Assembly (NCBI RefSeq): GCF_000801315.1
Contig: NZ_CP010054.1
Span: 3,534,001 to 3,598,000 of the forward strand
DNA from: Hymenobacter sp. DG25B
Lineage (GTDB): Bacteria; Bacteroidota; Bacteroidia; Cytophagales; Hymenobacteraceae
Reading direction: 5' to 3'
Length of the DNA stretch: 64,000 nt
Positions 58,330 to 64,000 of the stretch are shown here, piece by piece (position 1 is the stretch's first letter; every line of letters starts with the position of its first letter). The position numbers and the translations under genes are program-made. The notes beneath the pieces were generated by a model. The model was not told the DNA's origin, did not search any database, and saw only the letters and a program-made list of their open reading frames with translations.

Positions 58330-60417
58330 TTAGCGCGTGTGCAACAGCTTCACGGATTGAATTACTTCTCCGCCGGATGACATTGTAGCAATGTACAGGC
58401 CTTTCTTTAGCGAGGAAGCATCCCATTTCAGCTCATACGTGCCGGGCTTACGCACTTCTTCCTGCAACAGAGTAGCAACGCGCTTACCGGTCAGGTCGCT
58501 GATATACAGCGTGACCGGAGCCTTCACGGTTACTTTATACAGGAATGTGGTTTTGCCGCCAAAGGGGTTTGGGTAGTTCTGGGACAGCGCCATGAGAGGC
58601 GCCTGCATGTTTAAGCCGGAGCTGCCGGGTGCTGCATTGGCTGTTATTATGTCACTGCCCACCGACGTACCGCGCCAAGGCGTTTGTACATAGGGATACA
58701 CGGTTTTAAACTCCGCATCGTTTTTCTCTACTCCTGTGGTAAAAGTCAGCACATTCAGCAGATCCTGGGTTACAGGGTTGGTAGCGGTGGCAGAGTAGTC
58801 ATCATAGAACAGGCCAATAGCTGCCAGCGCAATGCCTCCCACAGCCTGCAGCTCAATCCGCACTACATCATCTTCCAAACGGCGTCCGTTCGGGAAACCA
58901 TCCATGTTAGGAATAGCCTGCAGGGAAGCATCCTTGTTGTAGCGAGCATCCGTAAGGCCCAGTACGGCGGCGGCTAACAGGCCCTCGGAGCTGAAGTCGG
59001 CCGAGTTACGGGCGGTAGCGGGCACGGCCATGTTCAGACGAAGCATGTCGCCACCGGTGGTGTTGGCTCCGGTATTCGGCAGGAAATTGTTGATGAAGGG
59101 TTTGCCGGCTGAGAGGGGGCTGCGGGCCGGTTTGCCAGTAGCCAGCTGGTAGGGGGGCAAATTAGGCACACCCGTATGAAATATGGGCAGAATATCTACC
59201 GAGCGGGGTTTGCCGGCGCGCAGCAGGTACTCGCCAAAACCACCATCAGCAGACTTGGCAAAAGCAGTACCAGCCGTGGCAGCATTGCCCAGCAGTGCTG
59301 AAACCCCGTCTTTGGTATTCCGGAAATCGAAAGATTGTAAAGAAGCCGTTTGGATGCGCAAGGATTTCAGGCCGGGCACGGCACCGCCAAACTTACTGTC
59401 ATCCATGTACAGCGCCAGCTCCGGGTTAACCAGATTTTCTTCCGTGGCTTTGTCCTCGGTGTAGGGCGTCAGAGCATTCCAGTGGTCTTTCTGACCAATG
59501 GGTTCAATTACTTCGTTGGTGAGTGGCATACCCAGGCGCGATACCTGCACCCAGTCACCGCTATGCGTTTGCGTGCCATCGGCATTCAGCGTGCGGAGTT
59601 TGGGGCGGCTGGCCGAGGCCCATACGCCAATTACGTAGTCGGCGTCCAGAATATTCTTGGCACTACCCACTGCTTTGCCATCCTTTTGCAACGTGGCAAT
59701 AGGGATTTGCAGCACAATGGCGTGGGTGTTTTTACGGGCCAGTCCGTCGCGGGCACCAGCGGCGCTACGGATACCTCCCAGATCAAAAATACCACCCAGA
59801 TCAGCAAAGAAAGGATCATCTACCGGGCCGCAGAAGATTTTCATGCCGCTTACTTCTTCAATAGCATCACTCATCAGCTTGTCGTAGGTAGTTCCCAGGC
59901 CTACGGTAGCATCTTCAATAGAGCGCGGCCCAATGTTGGTGGGTGGTACCTTACCATTGGCTACCAAGGTGGTAAAGGCGGCCCCACCCGTGCTCATCTC
60001 ACATTTGTAAGTGGTCTTCAGGTTTTGCTTGCCCAGCCGGATGTTGAAGAACGTGGTAGGATCTTCATTTTCGCGGGTGAAAGTGAAACGATAGGTAATA
60101 TCATCCCCCGTAGTAGTGGTCTTGTTTTTAATGTGGATTTCGTAGCGCACATTCTCCCCAAACGTGTTATAGTTTGGCCCGCCCTGCGGCAGCTCCAGCG
60201 GAATATAGTTGGCAATGATAGTTACCGTTTCCGGGGCATTGGGGCTGCGAAACGCATATAAGTCTGTGTTGTCTGCCAGCGGATCATCGGCAATCAGGGG
60301 GGCTTCGCGGTGGCTGGAGGCTTCCAGCGTAGTGGTCTGCCCACTCCAGACGGCCAGGCCTAGCGCACCTGTTGCCATTAGGGACAGTGATAAAAGCGGA
60401 CGAGTAATCATGTTCAT
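58330..60417 (-). CDS. DUF4331 secreted protein with T9SS sorting domain
   Basis: 695 aa from ATG 60417. Signal peptide MITRPLLSLSLMATGALGLA. DUF4331 domain starts LEASSHREAPLIADDPLAD (S-S-H-R-E-A-P is the family hallmark) and continues through TDLYAFRSPNAPETVTIIAN and the long beta-rich region. C-terminus is a T9SS sorting domain (YPNPFGGKTTFLYKVTVK, LKKGLYIATMSSGG). Secreted or surface-attached; function of DUF4331 unknown. The frame is open to 60609 but the extra 64 residues lie in the promoter region. Confidence 0.88.
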   Translation of the reverse strand: MNMITRPLLSLSLMATGALGLAVWSGQTTTLEASSHREAPLIADDPLADNTDLYAFRSPNAPETVTIIANYIPLELPQGGPNYNTFGENVRYEIHIKNKTTTTGDDITYRFTFTRENEDPTTFFNIRLGKQNLKTTYKCEMSTGGAAFTTLVANGKVPPTNIGPRSIEDATVGLGTTYDKLMSDAIEEVSGMKIFCGPVDDPFFADLGGIFDLGGIRSAAGARDGLARKNTHAIVLQIPIATLQKDGKAVGSAKNILDADYVIGVWASASRPKLRTLNADGTQTHSGDWVQVSRLGMPLTNEVIEPIGQKDHWNALTPYTEDKATEENLVNPELALYMDDSKFGGAVPGLKSLRIQTASLQSFDFRNTKDGVSALLGNAATAGTAFAKSADGGFGEYLLRAGKPRSVDILPIFHTGVPNLPPYQLATGKPARSPLSAGKPFINNFLPNTGANTTGGDMLRLNMAVPATARNSADFSSEGLLAAAVLGLTDARYNKDASLQAIPNMDGFPNGRRLEDDVVRIELQAVGGIALAAIGLFYDDYSATATNPVTQDLLNVLTFTTGVEKNDAEFKTVYPYVQTPWRGTSVGSDIITANAAPGSSGLNMQAPLMALSQNYPNPFGGKTTFLYKVTVKAPVTLYISDLTGKRVATLLQEEVRKPGTYELKWDASSLKKGLYIATMSSGGEVIQSVKLLHTR

Positions 60418-60630
60418 ACACAGTGTGGTTTGGGAGGAATAAAAAATACACGACAGCCAGCCCACGGATGGGCCAGGCAAACAACAGTTACAACAGAGGT
60501 GGGATAGAGGCGGGGCGCAGGTACCAAAAGCAGCATACCGCTCAGAACCGGGTATAAACTGAGGCTCAGTATATAATCTTGCTTCTAGCGGTAATTCACT
60601 TACGAGCAAGCGCCCGTAAACAGATTGGTT

Positions 60631-60662
60631 AAGTTCAATTTTTTTGAAAAAAAATTGAACTT
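60631..60662. promoter_or_regulatory. 32-bp AT-rich palindrome, candidate operator
   Basis: AAGTTCAATTTTTTT and its complement with only GA in the centre: 15 bp per arm. Placed between two divergent genes, not at a transcript end, so a regulator binding site is more likely than a terminator. Confidence 0.5.
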
Positions 60663-60716
60663 GCCTTCAAAACCACTTCCTCTCGCATCTGGAGGGGGCA
60701 GCCGCTATTTCTTCGT

Positions 60717-60724
60717 TACTTTTG
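60717..60724 (+). promoter_or_regulatory. -7 promoter element TACTTTTG of hscA
   Basis: Full TAnnTTTG match about 77 bases upstream of the hscA ATG at 60801. Confidence 0.5.
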
Positions 60725-60800
60725 TGCCCCCGAAGCGGTTTGTCAGATATCTGTTTTTCACCCCCGTTTCGCTTGTGCCCTTTGTGGCGCGCCGCACCTT

Positions 60801-62660
<1,860 letters not shown>

Positions 62661-62696
62661 TGAAGGCAGGCATAGCTTCACCAGCTCCAACCTACC

Positions 62697-62798
62697 TGTC
62701 ATTCTGAGCCCAGCGAAGGACCTTCTTATGGCTGAACGATAATCGTACAAACGACTCGTTGATGCGTGAGAAGGTCCTTCGCTGAACTCAGAATGACA
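62697..62798. repeat. TGTCAT-ended palindromic element D
   Basis: Left arm TGTCATTCTGAGCCCAGCG... (62697-62729) pairs with 62766-62798 (ending CTCAGAATGACA), about 30 bp with few mismatches. Centre shares GTACAAACGACTCGT and CGTGAGAAGG with element C. Between hscA and anmK. Confidence 0.85.
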
Positions 62799-62842
62799 AA
62801 CTTTTCTACCGCTAACCTCAGATTCGCTGTTAACTATTAACT

Positions 62843-64000
62843 ATGAATGCCCAGCTCACCCGCTTATGCCGCCTGGCGCAGCAACCATCCCGGCGCATTG
62901 TGGGGCTGATGTCGGGCACTTCTTTGGATGGCCTGGATGTGGCGTTGTGCCGTTTTACGGGTCATGGCCCGGCTACGCAGATTACGGTAGAGCAGTTTGC
63001 TACGGTAGCCTATTCAACGGATACCCGGCAGCGCATTCAGCAGGTGTTTGCCCGGCAGCAGGTAGATCTGCAGCACCTCACCCTGCTACACGCCTGGCTG
63101 GGCACGTTGCACGGGGAGCTGGTGCTGGAATGCCTGCAGCGTTGGGAGGTGCCCCCAGCCGAAGTAGACCTTATTGCCAGCCATGGCCAGACGGTTTTTC
63201 ACGCCCCGCGCCACCAGCACCAACTGCCCGATTGGCCTAACGCTACCCTGCAGCTCGGCGACGCTGACCACCTGGCCGTGCGCACCGACATTCTGACCGT
63301 GAGTGATTTTCGGCAAAAGCACGTAGCCGCCGGGGGCGAAGGTGCCCCGCTGGCCGTTTACGGTGACTATCTGCTTTTCTCGCAACCCGGCGAAGACCGG
63401 CTCCTGCTGAACCTGGGTGGCATTGCTAACTTTACCTATCTACCCGGCTCGCTGGATGCCACGGCCGTATTCAGCACGGATACCGGCCCGGCCAATACCC
63501 TGCTGGATGCCGTGGTACGCCAGCACTACCCGGGCCTTAGCTATGACGCCGATGGAATGCTGGCCGCCCAGGGAACGGTGCAGGAAAACCTGCTAACGGA
63601 GCTACTACAGCATTCCTTTTTTCAGGCCAAGCTGCCCAAAACCACCGGCCCCGAGCTGTTTGGTCTTGCCTACCTGCGGACCGCACAGGAGCGCAGCCAT
63701 ACGCAGCATCTCTCTCCTCCCGATTTGCTGGCTACGCTGACTGCCCTGAGCGCGGAAGGAATTGCCCGCGCCGTGCGGCAGCGCTTAGGACTGCACCCTG
63801 CCTTGCCCATTTATATCAGCGGGGGCGGGTTGCACAACCCCGTTCTCTTAGCGGCACTCCAGGCCCGGCTGCCGCTCTGCCGGCTGGGCTCCACGGCCGT
63901 GCTGGGGATTCAGCCTGATGCTAAAGAAGCGGTTTTGTTTGCCACCCTGGCCAACGAAACGCTGGTTGGGGAACCCCGCACCATTGGCTCTGGCACCCAG
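62843..64000 (+). CDS. anmK: Anhydro-N-acetylmuramic acid kinase (3' end outside window)
   Basis: First 386 codons; open to the window end. Phosphorylates 1,6-anhydro-MurNAc and hydrolyses the anhydro ring during peptidoglycan recycling. N-terminus IVGLMSGTSLDGLDVALCRF is the family signature; LLNLGGIANFTYLPGS and DTGPANTLLDAVVR follow, and ISGGGLHNPVLLAAL is the second nucleotide-binding motif. Only a few residues should be missing. Start ATG 62843. Confidence 0.94.
   Translation, partial: MNAQLTRLCRLAQQPSRRIVGLMSGTSLDGLDVALCRFTGHGPATQITVEQFATVAYSTDTRQRIQQVFARQQVDLQHLTLLHAWLGTLHGELVLECLQRWEVPPAEVDLIASHGQTVFHAPRHQHQLPDWPNATLQLGDADHLAVRTDILTVSDFRQKHVAAGGEGAPLAVYGDYLLFSQPGEDRLLLNLGGIANFTYLPGSLDATAVFSTDTGPANTLLDAVVRQHYPGLSYDADGMLAAQGTVQENLLTELLQHSFFQAKLPKTTGPELFGLAYLRTAQERSHTQHLSPPDLLATLTALSAEGIARAVRQRLGLHPALPIYISGGGLHNPVLLAALQARLPLCRLGSTAVLGIQPDAKEAVLFATLANETLVGEPRTIGSGTQ

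Larger units (their letters stand above)
60418..60800. other. 383-bp divergent promoter region of DUF4331 and hscA
   Basis: Contains the AT-rich palindrome at 60631-60662 and a TACTTTTG box at 60717-60724. No coding potential. Confidence 0.6.

Noticed and set aside
60631..60662. An intrinsic terminator
   Set aside because: Although it has an A/T-rich stem, it lies between two divergently transcribed genes where no transcript is expected to end.

Overview
The window is 64 kb of GC-rich chromosome from a member of the Bacteroidota, most likely Hymenobacter or a close relative in the Hymenobacteraceae/Cytophagales. The evidence is: promoters of the Bacteroidota type (TAnnTTTG at -7, in one case with TTG exactly 19 bases upstream); two secreted proteins ending in type IX secretion (T9SS) sorting domains; tandem DUF3857/transglutaminase proteins; a Bacteroidota-type SecA; an ECF sigma/anti-sigma operon; and start regions without strong Shine-Dalgarno sequences. 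I see no rRNA, tRNA, CRISPR array, phage module, transposase or plasmid gene. It reads as core chromosome with some lineage-specific envelope genes.

Layout. 0-3.3 kb: 3' part of a PhoR-like histidine kinase, an RluA-type pseudouridine synthase, and a polytopic membrane protein coupled to a small protein. 3.3-6.1 kb: translation genes rplM-rpsI-rpsB and tsf. 6.2-9.8 kb: mostly uncharacterised envelope genes (DUF3089 lipoprotein, SHOCT membrane protein, coiled-coil exported protein) and a 59-aa cationic protein. 9.9-11.9 kb: YeiH-type exporter with its LysR regulator. 12-19 kb: S9 peptidase, STAS protein, bestrophin channel, MutS-like ATPase, CDGSH Fe-S protein, RidA. 19.1-22.3 kb: TonB-C protein, a diadenylate-cyclase-domain protein, a long structured non-coding stretch, rhodanese. 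22.4-24.2 kb: KASIII and a DUF4442 thioesterase-like protein. 24.4-29.1 kb: two tandem DUF3857/transglutaminase loci (one split by a frame change, one lacking the catalytic Cys) and an exported PPC-domain protein. 29.2-31.8 kb: ECF sigma, anti-sigma and a DUF4097-like surface protein.

32-44.7 kb: aldehyde dehydrogenase, HtrA protease, Hsp20, an outer-membrane barrel, M20 hydrolase, SPOR lipoprotein, deoC, secA, an acyltransferase. 45-47.5 kb: UDP-galactopyranose mutase plus glycosyltransferase. 47.5-52.6 kb: GNAT, dapF, RlmI-like methyltransferase, Ppx/GppA, Ldh2-type dehydrogenase. 52.6-56.1 kb: L,D-transpeptidase and a T9SS-secreted alpha-amylase. 56.2-60.4 kb: a DUF4331/TPR/HupE-UreJ operon of unknown function. 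60.8-64 kb: hscA and anmK, which runs off the end.

The most interesting structure outside known genes is (i) two families of dispersed palindromic elements, one with covarying inner stems and one with TGTCAT-type ends; (ii) a nested set of helices (about 21.66-21.82 kb) directly behind a consensus promoter, a candidate structured RNA; (iii) promoters placed so close to start codons that transcripts should be leaderless or nearly so; and (iv) the DUF4331/TPR/HupE operon, whose divergent promoter region carries a 32-bp AT-rich palindrome. All calls are from reading the sequence; no database search was run.
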